A DNA stretch of 35,665 nucleotides from Emcibacter sp. (GCA_021741205.1 JAIOYI010000016.1:1-35665), one strand, 5' to 3'; positions 8,531 through 18,195 are shown, numbered from the stretch's first letter. Program-made: numbers and translations. Notes: generated by a model from the sequence alone, not told the origin.

Positions 8531-10095
8531 AATAGGTGTCCTTCCCTGTCAAAAGTATCAACCGTCACACCCTCCTCTCTCAGGCGGTATTTTTGCACCC
8601 GCTCAGTAGGTGTTTTAGGCAGAACAGTCATAAATCGTATAAATCTTGGCACCATGAAATAGGCCATATGCTTTTCACAATAGTGGATCAGTTCTGCTGC
8701 ACTGAGACTTTCACCCTTCTTCAAAGCAACACAAACCAGCACTTCATCTTCCCCAAGCTCAGACTTCACCGCAACGGCAGCGGATTCCAACACTGCTGGA
8801 TGAGAATTCACTCCTTGTTCCACTTCAAAGGAAGAAATATTTTCACCGCGGCGGCGCAAGGCATCTTTTTTACGATCAACGAAATAATAATAATCATCTT
8901 TATCCCGCCGCAAATAGTCGCCCGTATGAAACCATAAATTCTGCCATGCCTCGACAGTTTTTTCTGGCATTTTGTAATATTCCAACATCATACTATGATC
9001 TTTTAATGGTCGAATTAAAAGCTCGCCCGGGGTATCAATCCCAACTTCCTCACCATCATCATCCACCAGTTTAATCTGATAACCTGGGTTCAAAGTGCCA
9101 CAACTACCAGGCCTTCGATCACCAGGAGAGGTATTTAGCGGTGTGCCAATTTCGCTCATGCCATAACCCTCTACAAGCTGAACATTAAAACGGTCTTCAA
9201 AGGCGGTAAATATTTCTTTATTAGCCCCTGCGCCAACCATTACCCTGATCGGATTAGAAGCGTCGTCATCCCTTGGCTCCGCCTTCAGCAATATGGCTAA
9301 TATGCCACCAATATAATTAAATTCCGTGCAATTATAACGCCTTATATCATCCCAAAAACGAGTGGCCGAAAATCGCTTTGCCAATACCATTCTCGCCCCG
9401 CTGATCAACGCAGGCATGGTGGACAGAGTCTGGGCATTGCCATGAAACAACGGTAGCGCATTATATAGACAATCCGCAGCACTATAGTCCGCCATGCCAC
9501 AGATAATTTCTGCCATAACCAATTGATAGTTGTGCGGAACGACCGCACCCTTAGACGGCCCCGTTGTGCCAGAAGTAAACATCATCGCACAAGGATCAGA
9601 CCGCAAGACCAGACAAGGCTTATAAGACCCATCATTTTCAGAAATATCGCAATAGGATATGGTTCTATCATCCAATTTATCCATATCACCGAGAATGACG
9701 ATATGGCGTAACTTAGTAAGGTTCGGCAAAATATCTTTAATTTGTTCGGTAAATGCTGTTTCCAAAACCAGAATAACACTGTCTGACATATTGATCATAT
9801 AAGATAGCAGCGCACCCTTATGAGCTGTATTAACCGGCACCTCAACGGCACCAAGTTTGCTCAAACCAAACCAAGTAAAAAGAAATTCTGGCCGATTGCT
9901 CATCATGATGGCAACCTTATCATTTTTCTTCACACCTAATTTCTGTAATCCTGCGGCAATCTGTCCCGCCGCATTATTTATTTCGGTATAGCTGTAGAGT
10001 TGTCCCTCATATGTCAGGAAATTCTTATCGCCCTTTTGAGCAGCCAACTGCTCAACAACGCCATGTACAGTTCTATTTTCATAAGTCATCGCCAT
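8527..10095 (-). CDS. AMP-forming acyl-CoA synthetase (predicted beta-keto acid:CoA ligase)
   Basis: This 522-aa enzyme of the ANL superfamily forms an acyl-adenylate and then an acyl-CoA. The P-loop-like motif MMFTSGTTGPSKG is at 171-183. Further along are YGMSEIG (adenine/acyl region), WFHTGD, the hinge region DRKKDALRRRGENISSFEVE and the C-terminal catalytic lysine of PKTPTERVQK (~502). Overall it resembles the CaiC/cyclohexanecarboxylate ligase group, but substrate cannot be assigned by motif. It starts five bases after the HyuB-type carboxylase subunit and overlaps the DUF35 gene. In the acetophenone pathway the equivalent position is held by benzoylacetate-CoA ligase, so a beta-keto acid substrate is inferred from context. 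Confidence 0.9.
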   Translation of the reverse strand: MAMTYENRTVHGVVEQLAAQKGDKNFLTYEGQLYSYTEINNAAGQIAAGLQKLGVKKNDKVAIMMSNRPEFLFTWFGLSKLGAVEVPVNTAHKGALLSYMINMSDSVILVLETAFTEQIKDILPNLTKLRHIVILGDMDKLDDRTISYCDISENDGSYKPCLVLRSDPCAMMFTSGTTGPSKGAVVPHNYQLVMAEIICGMADYSAADCLYNALPLFHGNAQTLSTMPALISGARMVLAKRFSATRFWDDIRRYNCTEFNYIGGILAILLKAEPRDDDASNPIRVMVGAGANKEIFTAFEDRFNVQLVEGYGMSEIGTPLNTSPGDRRPGSCGTLNPGYQIKLVDDDGEEVGIDTPGELLIRPLKDHSMMLEYYKMPEKTVEAWQNLWFHTGDYLRRDKDDYYYFVDRKKDALRRRGENISSFEVEQGVNSHPAVLESAAVAVKSELGEDEVLVCVALKKGESLSAAELIHYCEKHMAYFMVPRFIRFMTVLPKTPTERVQKYRLREEGVTVDTFDREGHLL

Positions 10096-10100
10096 TTGAA

Positions 10101-12161
10101 TTAAGCTTCCAATGCTTTTGTACCTGGGTTTGGATAATTGCCGTAATAAGTCAAAATTTCAGCTGGTGGCCTTTGCTTTTCCCACTCGGCAACAAATTTA
10201 TCATAAGGAATCCCAGATGCGATGCGAGCCTTACGTTTCTCAAGCCGAGCAGCCTCAGTTGCGATCCTATCAAGACGCATGCTATCCTCATCATAAACAA
10301 CACAATAAATATTTCTCACCGCCCAAGGACTGACCAGACCGTTGATTAAGTCCTTCATGATACTTATTGGATCACGTTCCAAAGCATCCCCAAGGCCTGC
10401 ACCGCCACCCGCATAAGAACTATAAGTATCCCCATCCCGCACTGGACTAACAACAGAACTAATGTTGGCAAAACTGACTTTACCCTCTTCTGGATTGCTG
10501 CCGTCATAGACATTGGACAAACGGTTCGGCAAGGAAACGTCACTATTTCCCATCAACGCCTTGATATTACTGCCCGAGACTTTCCGTACAAAAAGACTGG
10601 GCAGACCATACCCGCCAAACAATCCCTGTGTTGTGGGAAATTTTGATCCACCGCCATGTGAGCCCATCATAAAAAACGGCGTGTCATGAATAATCAAGCT
10701 AAAGCCCAGTCCCGCCCCACCCCGTTGTTTACCATGACCATATGACCCACTGAAGAAATTACGAAAACCATAAAGTAAAGGACGATCAGATTCTGTGGTT
10801 TCAACATCCGAGCAGTCGGCCATAGTGGCAAAGAAAGCACCCGCCGCATCAACACCGTCCATATCAACCCGTGCTCCACATCCAGTAGCATTAATTTCTG
10901 GCGTGATATCCGCCACAGGATCACCAAACTGATTGAGACCCCCAAAAGTCGGGATTGAAAAGCCACTGAACCAAGATGCCACCGAACGATCCGGCATCGT
11001 ACTGTAAGTCATACGGGCACCGCATTGAAACATCCCATGGGTAAAGGTAATTTGAACGAGGGGAGCTATAGATGTTGCCACATCGCCCTTGGCATTAATA
11101 AAGGAGCCGTCAGGAAATTTCCAATCAATGGCCTCTAATAAGCCATTATTAGTTGGGATATCATGAAAAAGCCAACCACAGAAATAAACCATGGCAAGAC
11201 CAACCACTCCCTGATAATAGCTGTTCGCAGGACGATCCATCAACATAGGTGAGCTATTTTCAAGATTAAGAGTTATCTTGTCACCCTTTTTTATTACAGT
11301 CACATCAATTTTCAGCAGGCCGTTATCCTCACCCAACGTATCCAGAAAACGAGGCTGACGATAAATCCCGTCATTAAGTTGTGAAATTTTCTTTCTTGCC
11401 GCCTCGCCGGTCATGGATAGAATTTTCCTCAAACCGCCAATAACAAAATCAGCCCCTTTTTCTTCCACCACATCCAACACACGCCGCTGGGCAATACGGG
11501 TTGCCGCCAGACGGGCTTTAATATCCAAAATCATAGTCCGTGGATCACGATTCATTGCGGCAAACATATTCAGCAAATCTTCCTTAAGCTGATAATTTTC
11601 ACCAATTTTAATCGGAGGTATCAACATGCCTTCGTCATATTTACTTTTCGCCGCCGTTACTGTACCGCCCGGCTCTGAACCGCCACATTCCCCCGTATGA
11701 ACCGCAGCCCCTATGAAACAGATCAATCGTCCTTCATGAAAAACAGGTACCGCAAGCCCCATATCCGCATTATGAACCCCAGCGTAATAAGGATCATTAT
11801 AAAAAAAACTGTCCCCGTCACTAACACCAACAGAAGGTTCGTCAACCCAATGTTTTACAATATACTTCAAAGGGATTTGGCCAAGTACAGCATGATGATA
11901 AATACCAGTGGCACAAACAGACAGGTCACCCTGTGCGGTGAAGATGCCAAAGGCCACATCGCCAAAGCGCATTGCCGTTGAAGCCCCCAGTTTCATCGTG
12001 GTTTCCTTGCCCTCCAACCCGATCATGTGCATTTTATGTTTGAAAATCTCAAACTCCACATCATCAATTTGATCTTGGGCATTCTTTTCCGTTTCCGTCA
12101 TCGGTTCAGGACGCATACGTTGGACGACTTCCTCGTCTCGGCTGTAAGATATTCTACTCAT
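10101..12161 (-). CDS. HyuB-type subunit of an Apc-like ATP-dependent carboxylase (ApcD-like)
   Basis: This 686-aa protein belongs to the hydantoinase B/oxoprolinase/acetone-carboxylase alpha family. Characteristic segments are EIFKHKMHMIGLEGKETT near the N-terminus, FFYNDPYYAGVHNADM, the AAVHTGECGGSEPGG block and the C-terminal GGGAGLGDALERDP motif. In Apc and acetone carboxylase this subunit carries the ketone/carboxyl-phosphate carboxylation site, while HyuA-type partners activate with ATP. Its length fits ApcD (~75 kDa) better than a stand-alone HyuB (~580 aa). The ATG at 12161 has GGGAG seven bases upstream, and the gene starts 18 bases after its HyuA-type partner. Hydrolysis of a cyclic amide is the alternative, but the neighbouring ligase and thiolase favour carboxylation. 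Confidence 0.85.
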   Translation of the reverse strand: MSRISYSRDEEVVQRMRPEPMTETEKNAQDQIDDVEFEIFKHKMHMIGLEGKETTMKLGASTAMRFGDVAFGIFTAQGDLSVCATGIYHHAVLGQIPLKYIVKHWVDEPSVGVSDGDSFFYNDPYYAGVHNADMGLAVPVFHEGRLICFIGAAVHTGECGGSEPGGTVTAAKSKYDEGMLIPPIKIGENYQLKEDLLNMFAAMNRDPRTMILDIKARLAATRIAQRRVLDVVEEKGADFVIGGLRKILSMTGEAARKKISQLNDGIYRQPRFLDTLGEDNGLLKIDVTVIKKGDKITLNLENSSPMLMDRPANSYYQGVVGLAMVYFCGWLFHDIPTNNGLLEAIDWKFPDGSFINAKGDVATSIAPLVQITFTHGMFQCGARMTYSTMPDRSVASWFSGFSIPTFGGLNQFGDPVADITPEINATGCGARVDMDGVDAAGAFFATMADCSDVETTESDRPLLYGFRNFFSGSYGHGKQRGGAGLGFSLIIHDTPFFMMGSHGGGSKFPTTQGLFGGYGLPSLFVRKVSGSNIKALMGNSDVSLPNRLSNVYDGSNPEEGKVSFANISSVVSPVRDGDTYSSYAGGGAGLGDALERDPISIMKDLINGLVSPWAVRNIYCVVYDEDSMRLDRIATEAARLEKRKARIASGIPYDKFVAEWEKQRPPAEILTYYGNYPNPGTKALEA

Positions 12162-12179
12162 TTTTTTACTCCCAAACGA

Positions 12180-14339
12180 TTAATTCTGTTCCATGATACA
12201 ATTACGGTATGCATCCATCGTAAAAGTCCAACCTGGTTCAACTACATAGGTTGTTTCTGGTGATTCCAAAATAGCGGGCCCTATGATTTTATTACCAGGG
12301 TGCAATTGGTAATAATCATAGATTGGCGTGTCTTCATATCCCTTTTCTGGCGACCAATATATGGGTCTGCTTTTCCGCAATGCGGCATGATCTGGTTCTG
12401 CACCAACCAAATCCAGAGCTGTGAGTATTTTCAAATTTGAAGCAACCGATGCTGTAAGCGAAAAGTTATCCACATTTATACCCCCCGCAGGAAAAGTTGC
12501 CTCAGGAGAATAAGTTTCTCCATAAAGTCTTGTGAATTCATCGCAAATTTCCTTGATATCCTGCGCATCTCTCATCTCTAGGCGAGAAGTGCGGACCTTG
12601 GTCATATTATATTGACTGCCATAGCGCATATTAAGTTCCAATTTAAAATGCATCTGGTCATCACGATAACCCTCTAAGCGTAAATCTCTTGTGGCGAGGT
12701 TCTTTAATTCCGCCACAAGATTATTAAATCCTTCTAGATCAGATAGATAAGACTGGTCAGCCCATTGAAATAATTTCAGAGAATAACTTTTATCCCAAAC
12801 TTCCTTAATCGGCATTGTCGAGGCGCCGTAAGCCCCAAATACAGAAGATTGGAACGGTGCGATAACCTTTTTTGCACCAATAAACGTGCCAAACCCACAG
12901 GCATGAGCCCCGCCAGCACCACCGCAGGCCAATACAACAAAGCTTCTTGGATCATGACCTTTTAGAGCCACCTCGTTAAAGACTTCCTGTCCCATGTGGG
13001 CATCAACCAAACGCCGAATACGATAGGCTGCCTCTTCTATGGAAATACCAAGAGGGATTGCTATTCTTTTCTCTATTGCCTCTCGTGCTAATTCCTCATC
13101 CAGTAGCATTTCGCCGCCAAGATAATTTTCTGCATTATAAAGGCCGAGAACCAAATCCGCATCACTAACCGTAGGTTCTGTTCCGCCCTGATCATAGCAG
13201 ACGGGTCCCGGCATAGAACCCGCGGACTGCGGTCCGATTTCAAGAGCATTTCCCATCAATTCATTAAGCCAGGCAATAGAGCCGCCGCCCGCACCAATAG
13301 ATTTTACTTCAATAGCTGGAATATTAGTTCGCCAGCGATCAATTACTGGCAGAAAATCATGAGCCTTAATCTCACCGCCTTCGATCAGACCAATATCAAA
13401 AGAAGTCCCACCCATATCGGTAAATACGATATTTTCATCCCCGGTTAATTTTCCTAGCACCGCCGAACCATGCAGCCCCGCCACAGGCCCCGCATTATGA
13501 GTTAATACAGCCCTTGTTCGAGATGCTTTCTTGGTACCCCCCGTGTTATGAACCAATGTTAACGGCTTTTTGAATCCACTATCCCGTAACTCATTACCCA
13601 GTTTATTAAGTTCATCAGCCATAACGCCGTGAATATAACCATTAACAATAGTGGTCATAGTACGGGTATATTCGCCAGATTTCGGCGAGATATCTGACGA
13701 CAAAATCACGGGCATTGCCCCAAGATAATCTTCCGGATATTCTTCTTCAATAATCTCTTTGATCATGCGTTCATGGGCGGGATTAATAAAAGACCATAGT
13801 AAGGAAACAACAAAACCCTGCGCCCCCTTGTCAACCAGTTCCTGCACCTTTGTCAGCACGTCCTCTTTCTTCAGTGGGCCAATAATTTTGCCAGAATAAT
13901 CCATACGTTGTCGTATACCCACAACCATATCTGGACTGATGAGAGGTTCTGGCTTTTGGATCCTTGCTTGGTCACGACCTTCTTGCCATCCCAGACCATC
14001 TGCCCAACTGCGACCTCGACCAATGAAGATGGTGTCTTCAAAGCCAGCCGTTGTAATCAGCCCCAATTTTGGGCCACTTCGTTCAATCAGGGCATTTGTA
14101 CCAACCGTTGTTGAATAGCGAACACTGGCAATTCTGGTCATAAAGTCCTTCAGATTTTGTCCATTTTGACGGGCAAGAAGCGACATGCCCTTCATGAATC
14201 CCACGGAAAGGTCATAATGGGTGGTTGGGGTTTTACAAGTCTGCGACTGCCCATCATTGTGGCTACAGAAAAAATCCGTGAAAGTGCCTCCCACATCAAT
14301 GCCAACCGTATAATTTACATCTGTATTTGTCATACTCAA
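12180..14339 (-). CDS. HyuA-type ATPase subunit of the Apc-like carboxylase (ApcC-like)
   Basis: This 719-aa protein is of the hydantoinase A/oxoprolinase/acetone-carboxylase beta family, built on the actin-like ATPase fold. The phosphate-1 motif DVGGTFTD is at 15-22. The second phosphate/Mg block is HNAGPVAGLHG followed by TDMGGTSFDIG. The conserved GAGGGS, GPQSAGSMPGP and CGGAGGAHACG segments follow. These subunits phosphorylate bicarbonate and/or the enolised ketone. It overlaps the upstream 281-aa gene by four bases (ATGA). It is clearly diverged from the other HyuA-type protein of the same operon, as expected for distinct beta and alpha subunits rather than a recent duplication. Confidence 0.86.
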   Translation of the reverse strand: MSMTNTDVNYTVGIDVGGTFTDFFCSHNDGQSQTCKTPTTHYDLSVGFMKGMSLLARQNGQNLKDFMTRIASVRYSTTVGTNALIERSGPKLGLITTAGFEDTIFIGRGRSWADGLGWQEGRDQARIQKPEPLISPDMVVGIRQRMDYSGKIIGPLKKEDVLTKVQELVDKGAQGFVVSLLWSFINPAHERMIKEIIEEEYPEDYLGAMPVILSSDISPKSGEYTRTMTTIVNGYIHGVMADELNKLGNELRDSGFKKPLTLVHNTGGTKKASRTRAVLTHNAGPVAGLHGSAVLGKLTGDENIVFTDMGGTSFDIGLIEGGEIKAHDFLPVIDRWRTNIPAIEVKSIGAGGGSIAWLNELMGNALEIGPQSAGSMPGPVCYDQGGTEPTVSDADLVLGLYNAENYLGGEMLLDEELAREAIEKRIAIPLGISIEEAAYRIRRLVDAHMGQEVFNEVALKGHDPRSFVVLACGGAGGAHACGFGTFIGAKKVIAPFQSSVFGAYGASTMPIKEVWDKSYSLKLFQWADQSYLSDLEGFNNLVAELKNLATRDLRLEGYRDDQMHFKLELNMRYGSQYNMTKVRTSRLEMRDAQDIKEICDEFTRLYGETYSPEATFPAGGINVDNFSLTASVASNLKILTALDLVGAEPDHAALRKSRPIYWSPEKGYEDTPIYDYYQLHPGNKIIGPAILESPETTYVVEPGWTFTMDAYRNCIMEQN

Positions 14340-15181
14340 CTCCCGATACGCCTTAAATCACCCACCAAAGCTAAGAGCGCTTCTAGGTCTGTGTTTCTGT
14401 CTAATTCTTTTAAACTTGTGAAAAGGATATTAAGCTCTGGCAATCTGCTTGCATATTGCTCGGCCTGCGCTTTTGCTTCCTCTGGATGGTCAAAATCAAG
14501 GGGCAAACCAATACCGTCAATATCTTGTCCAAGTACTTTCAAGTCATCAAAAGAGGGATAACTCCCCGCCTGATCCGCTCCAAAAAAAATAAAGGGAACT
14601 TTTAGTTTGGCCAAATCGGCTATGATAGCAGGATCATAATCTTCCAGATAAATACCCAAAGGTACGCTATAATAAGCCGCCATATTTTTTAGAGTGTTAT
14701 ATGTCTTACGCTGACTCAGCCCAATTTCACCCTGACCCAAGGCTGCACCTTCACGCAGAAGTAAAATATCAGGCCTTGTCTTACAAAATGCCTCGGCTAT
14801 TTCAACGGTCTTCTGTTTTAATTCCCCGACCCGATCCACATCACCGAGCAAATTCACCGCCATACTAAGCGGACCATCCATAGTGACAATACAACCAAAA
14901 TAGCTTTGTTCCGTCTGTACCAACCGGCTAAAGGCATCAAGGGCAAGAATAAATTTTTCTGGCTCAATACTGGTTCCTTGAGCAAAACCCAGAACAAGAC
15001 CATCCATATCCAAAAGACGTCCCGTTTTCGCCAGATTAGCACTCCAAAAGGCAGGCTCCGCCGTCATGGCGTCATATTCCATACTCCCCACCCGAGCCGC
15101 CAGCGGTTCAAACATGGTTAGCAGAGCCTTGGTTGACACCACCTGCCTATTCAGGAAATTATCTAATAACTGCCTGCTCAT
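14336..15181 (-). CDS. Apc-cluster accessory subunit, uroporphyrinogen-decarboxylase-like TIM barrel (tentative)
   Basis: This 281-aa soluble protein is not confidently recognised. Alternating beta/alpha segments with TMDGPLSMAVNLLG, PDILLLREGAALGQGE, VPLGIYLEDYDP, VPFIFFGADQAGS and GIGLPLDFDHPEE recall the order of the UroD/MtaA/CmuA methyltransferase superfamily (GP..., E-containing strand, later Asp/Gly turns), but no tetrapyrrole or zinc motif is certain. It overlaps both neighbours by four bases (small subunit upstream, HyuA downstream), so it is surely made together with the carboxylase. By size (~31 kDa) and membership it fits the fifth, loosely bound ~34-kDa subunit of acetophenone carboxylase (ApcE), although here it sits between the small subunit and the second HyuA. 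Confidence is high for a real gene and low for function. Confidence 0.6.
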   Translation of the reverse strand: MSRQLLDNFLNRQVVSTKALLTMFEPLAARVGSMEYDAMTAEPAFWSANLAKTGRLLDMDGLVLGFAQGTSIEPEKFILALDAFSRLVQTEQSYFGCIVTMDGPLSMAVNLLGDVDRVGELKQKTVEIAEAFCKTRPDILLLREGAALGQGEIGLSQRKTYNTLKNMAAYYSVPLGIYLEDYDPAIIADLAKLKVPFIFFGADQAGSYPSFDDLKVLGQDIDGIGLPLDFDHPEEAKAQAEQYASRLPELNILFTSLKELDRNTDLEALLALVGDLRRIGS

Positions 15182-15528
15182 TTTGCAGTATCTCCCGCAG
15201 CGGCATATCTGCTCTTCAGAACATCAATATCCAGTTCAATCTCATGGGTCAGCGGATGCCCTGGCGGAATATATTCGTTTTCAATCATAGTGCCACAAGA
15301 TGGGCAATAAAATTCTATCAGACGGCAATAGTCAGAATCTGGCATAAAGCTGAAGGCTTCTCCCTCCACCATTGGCGGATGAACCTCTGCCATATTGCGC
15401 TCCGTCACCAAACAGGCTTTTTTATAATTATCCCGTGCAGAATTCAGTTCATAATTACAGCGATTACAACACCAGCGCTCATTCGAAAGATCAATATCAA
15501 GATATTCGGTGATACGTATTTTATTCAT
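15178..15528 (-). CDS. Small zinc-binding carboxylase subunit (acetone carboxylase gamma / ApcB-like)
   Basis: This 116-aa protein has two CxxC pairs, C21/C24 (WCCNRCNYEL) and C75/C78 (FYCPSCGTMIE), about 50 residues apart. That is the layout of a rubredoxin-like zinc site, as expected for the small subunit family of acetone carboxylase (gamma) and acetophenone carboxylase (~15 kDa). Between them lie charged segments with REDUCED hydrophobic content and no membrane helix. It is separated from the upstream HyuA gene by a single base and overlaps the downstream gene by four. The small subunit is what distinguishes carboxylases from plain HyuAB hydantoinases, so this gene is the key evidence for a carboxylase. 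Confidence 0.8.
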   Translation of the reverse strand: MNKIRITEYLDIDLSNERWCCNRCNYELNSARDNYKKACLVTERNMAEVHPPMVEGEAFSFMPDSDYCRLIEFYCPSCGTMIENEYIPPGHPLTHEIELDIDVLKSRYAAAGDTAK

Positions 15529-15529
15529 T

Positions 15530-17563
15530 TTACACCTCTTCCAACACGGCGTTATTAAATTTATCGACGGTCATTTTCCAACCATCTGCAACCAAAATCG
15601 TCGTCATATCACTTTCGACCAGAGCAGGCCCCTCGACCACACTACCTCGACCAAGCTTCTCTCGATCATAAATGGGGGTTTTAACAAAATCAGCTTTACG
15701 GCTCACATACAGTGGGCGATAGCTCTTAATAGCCTCAGATACATTGGCTGCTTTTTCTGGCAATGCCTGCATTTCATAATGGGGAATTTTTGCCGTTACC
15801 ATGAGGGCAATCGTTTCTAACCATACCCCTGATTCCGTAATCTCTCCGGCCTCTTTTAAAGCAAGCGTCGTGCGCATCATAACATCAGATAACGCATCTG
15901 CCTCGTCATAAAACCCGAGCGGAGCCACAACAAGAACATCTTTTGCACCGCCCCTAGAGCGCACAAATAGCTGCAAGACACCCCTTAATTTATCTTCGGT
16001 GAACCCCTCGCCGCGCATATCACTTACGGCTTCCCGCCATTTCTGAGCGATAATATTTTTCAAGACACTTCGGTCTATATTCTCGGATAATTCCATACCT
16101 GCGCGGCTGTAATATAAATGCCCCACATCCATCAATGACGATGAATAGGCTGACGATACTGAAGAAAAAGGCGTCATAATGACTTTTGCTGTCTTTGCCT
16201 CAGACGCAATTCCGCAAGCATGAAGCCCTCCCGCACCACCGTAGGCAATTACAACGGGATCCTCCCCCGCAGCAAAATTTTTGGCGACATTAGCCACAGC
16301 CTTGCCCATGCCGTAATTCACCGTTTCAAGTATCTGAACAGCGGCCTCCTCAATAGACAGGTTCAATGGTTTTGCCACATCGCGCAAAATAACATCCCGC
16401 GCCTTATTTAGGTCAAGCCTCATAGAGCCGCCAAGGAAAAAATCAGGATCCAAAACCCCCAGAACTAAATTCGCATCAGTCACCGTTGCCTTCGTACCGC
16501 CTAAATTGAAACAGGCGGGTCCTGGCAACGCTCCTGCGGACTTTGGGCCTACTCTCAAACGGCCATCTTCAATATGAGCAATCGATCCGCCACCCGTACC
16601 TAATGCCCGTATAGCCATCATGGGCAAATTACAGGAAAATCCTTCTACATCTGGTTCCAGTGCATAACTTGCCTGACCACCACGCACATAACCAATGTCA
16701 TAAGACGTTCCCCCCATATCCGTAGAGATCAGGTTGTCAATGCCGTATAAAGCTCCTATCTCACGAGCCCCAAGAAGACCTGCGGCAGGACCTGAGTTAT
16801 AAGTATTGATTGCGCGGGTTTTTGCCACCCTTGCCACTGAGGCATTATTATGACCGATAAAGAGTGTCTTGCCATATCCCTTCTGTCTCAGGTCTTCACC
16901 AGCTTTATACAACAAGCGCGCGAGTTTTGCATGAATATAAGCATTAAGAACCGCACTATTAAGACGTTCTTCCAATCCTGCTCTCGCTGAAATATCTGAA
17001 CTTAGAAATACTGGAACTGATCCCAAATAATCACGGGGATACTCATTTTTAATTATCTGTCGAACATTCTTCTCATTGGTTGCATCAAGGTGTGAATTTT
17101 CCAAAGATACCACAATAGCCCGAGCACCCTGATCTATTAAAATCTGAACCGCATGCAAGACCTTTGTTGCATCTGGTTTTTGGATCACATTTCCATATCC
17201 GTTCGTTTCCTCATCAATTTCGATCACCATATCAGAAGCTATAAGTGATGATCTCCCTGCCTCTTCCGTGGTTGGTGATAATACCCCCATGCCTCGCGAT
17301 ACCAAAAGGCCGATTTTTGATCCATCTCTTTGAATAATCGTATTGGTGCCAATCGTATTGGAAAAACGAATAATATCGGCATCATATAAAAAGTCTTCAA
17401 CCGACACATTAAATGCATCCGCGGCAGCCAAGATAGTTTCAAAGAAGCATATGGTTAAATCATGCGGTGTCGTGGGCACCTTCACAATACGTGCTTCTCC
17501 GTCATAAACTGCAAAACCATCCGTAAATGTTCCGCCAGTATCAATATCTAATGTATATCCCAT
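15530..17563 (-). CDS. HyuA-type ATPase subunit of the Apc-like carboxylase (ApcA-like)
   Basis: This 677-aa hydantoinase A/acetone-carboxylase beta family protein is the first structural gene of the operon. The phosphate-1 motif DTGGTFTD is at 8-15. Next come NTIGTNTIIQRDGSKIG, the second ATPase block YNSGPAAGLLG ... STDMGGTSYDIG, then RALGTGGGSIAH and AYGGAGGLHACG. The start is the ATG at 17563, with GAGGAG five bases upstream; an in-frame TTG one codon earlier is less likely. It lies 53 bases downstream of tetR on the same strand without an obvious terminator, so tetR probably leads the transcript. Its size fits the ~70-kDa ApcA. Confidence 0.86.
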   Translation of the reverse strand: MGYTLDIDTGGTFTDGFAVYDGEARIVKVPTTPHDLTICFFETILAAADAFNVSVEDFLYDADIIRFSNTIGTNTIIQRDGSKIGLLVSRGMGVLSPTTEEAGRSSLIASDMVIEIDEETNGYGNVIQKPDATKVLHAVQILIDQGARAIVVSLENSHLDATNEKNVRQIIKNEYPRDYLGSVPVFLSSDISARAGLEERLNSAVLNAYIHAKLARLLYKAGEDLRQKGYGKTLFIGHNNASVARVAKTRAINTYNSGPAAGLLGAREIGALYGIDNLISTDMGGTSYDIGYVRGGQASYALEPDVEGFSCNLPMMAIRALGTGGGSIAHIEDGRLRVGPKSAGALPGPACFNLGGTKATVTDANLVLGVLDPDFFLGGSMRLDLNKARDVILRDVAKPLNLSIEEAAVQILETVNYGMGKAVANVAKNFAAGEDPVVIAYGGAGGLHACGIASEAKTAKVIMTPFSSVSSAYSSSLMDVGHLYYSRAGMELSENIDRSVLKNIIAQKWREAVSDMRGEGFTEDKLRGVLQLFVRSRGGAKDVLVVAPLGFYDEADALSDVMMRTTLALKEAGEITESGVWLETIALMVTAKIPHYEMQALPEKAANVSEAIKSYRPLYVSRKADFVKTPIYDREKLGRGSVVEGPALVESDMTTILVADGWKMTVDKFNNAVLEEV

Positions 17564-17616
17564 CAACGCTCCTCACTAAACTTCATTAAAGACAGATAAC
17601 CTTTTCCTCTAAGGTA

Positions 17617-18195
17617 TTATTTTGTACACATGCCATGCAGGACAAAATCAATTATCTCGTCATAAATTTCCTCTTTACTCATATTTCCTTCTGGGTCGTA
17701 CCAACGTAAAAACCAGTTGATTGTAGCCAACACGTTAAACGCTAAAATTTTTAAATTTCTGGCCCGTACCAGATTATGAGACTGCAACAGACGGAACTGC
17801 TCAACATAAATATCCAGAATTTCCTTCTGAATCTGTTTGTTGATAATTTTTCCCTTAGGTGACAGCCTCTCCTCATCAATAAAAAATATTTTTGTTTCCC
17901 GCTGGTGCTTGGTAGATTCTTCCAAATGAACTTTCAAAAGTTTCTTGAACCGTTCCAACGGTTCTCCCTCACCATGGGCAACCATTCGCAATTTTTCTGG
18001 TAATCCCTGAACCGAATATTCCAGAATTGCTAGCCATAATTCCTCTTTATTCTCAAAATAATGATAGACATTCGACACACTTCGGTCGATTGCCTTGGCA
18101 ATATCCCGTATCGATGTCCCCACATAACCCTTCTCTGCAAACAGATCGATGGCAATTTCGAGCAACTCATCCCTGCGGTATCTATTTTTAGTCAT
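17617..18195 (-). CDS. TetR-family transcriptional regulator
   Basis: This 192-aa regulator has an N-terminal helix-turn-helix at about 25-48 (TSIRDIAKAIDRSVSNVYHYF, with the typical NKEELW after it) and an all-helical ligand/dimer domain. It is divergent from the hydrolase/SDR operon and lies first in front of the Apc-like genes. The gap between them contains three TAGAWC-N4-GTTCTA sites placed on both predicted promoters. The simplest reading is a repressor of both operons and of itself, released by the substrate or an acyl-CoA intermediate. The general look (short TetR with a WFLRWYDPEG segment near the end) resembles KstR2/FadR-like acyl-CoA-responsive members, but the ligand is not determinable. 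Confidence 0.9.
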   Translation of the reverse strand: MTKNRYRRDELLEIAIDLFAEKGYVGTSIRDIAKAIDRSVSNVYHYFENKEELWLAILEYSVQGLPEKLRMVAHGEGEPLERFKKLLKVHLEESTKHQRETKIFFIDEERLSPKGKIINKQIQKEILDIYVEQFRLLQSHNLVRARNLKILAFNVLATINWFLRWYDPEGNMSKEEIYDEIIDFVLHGMCTK

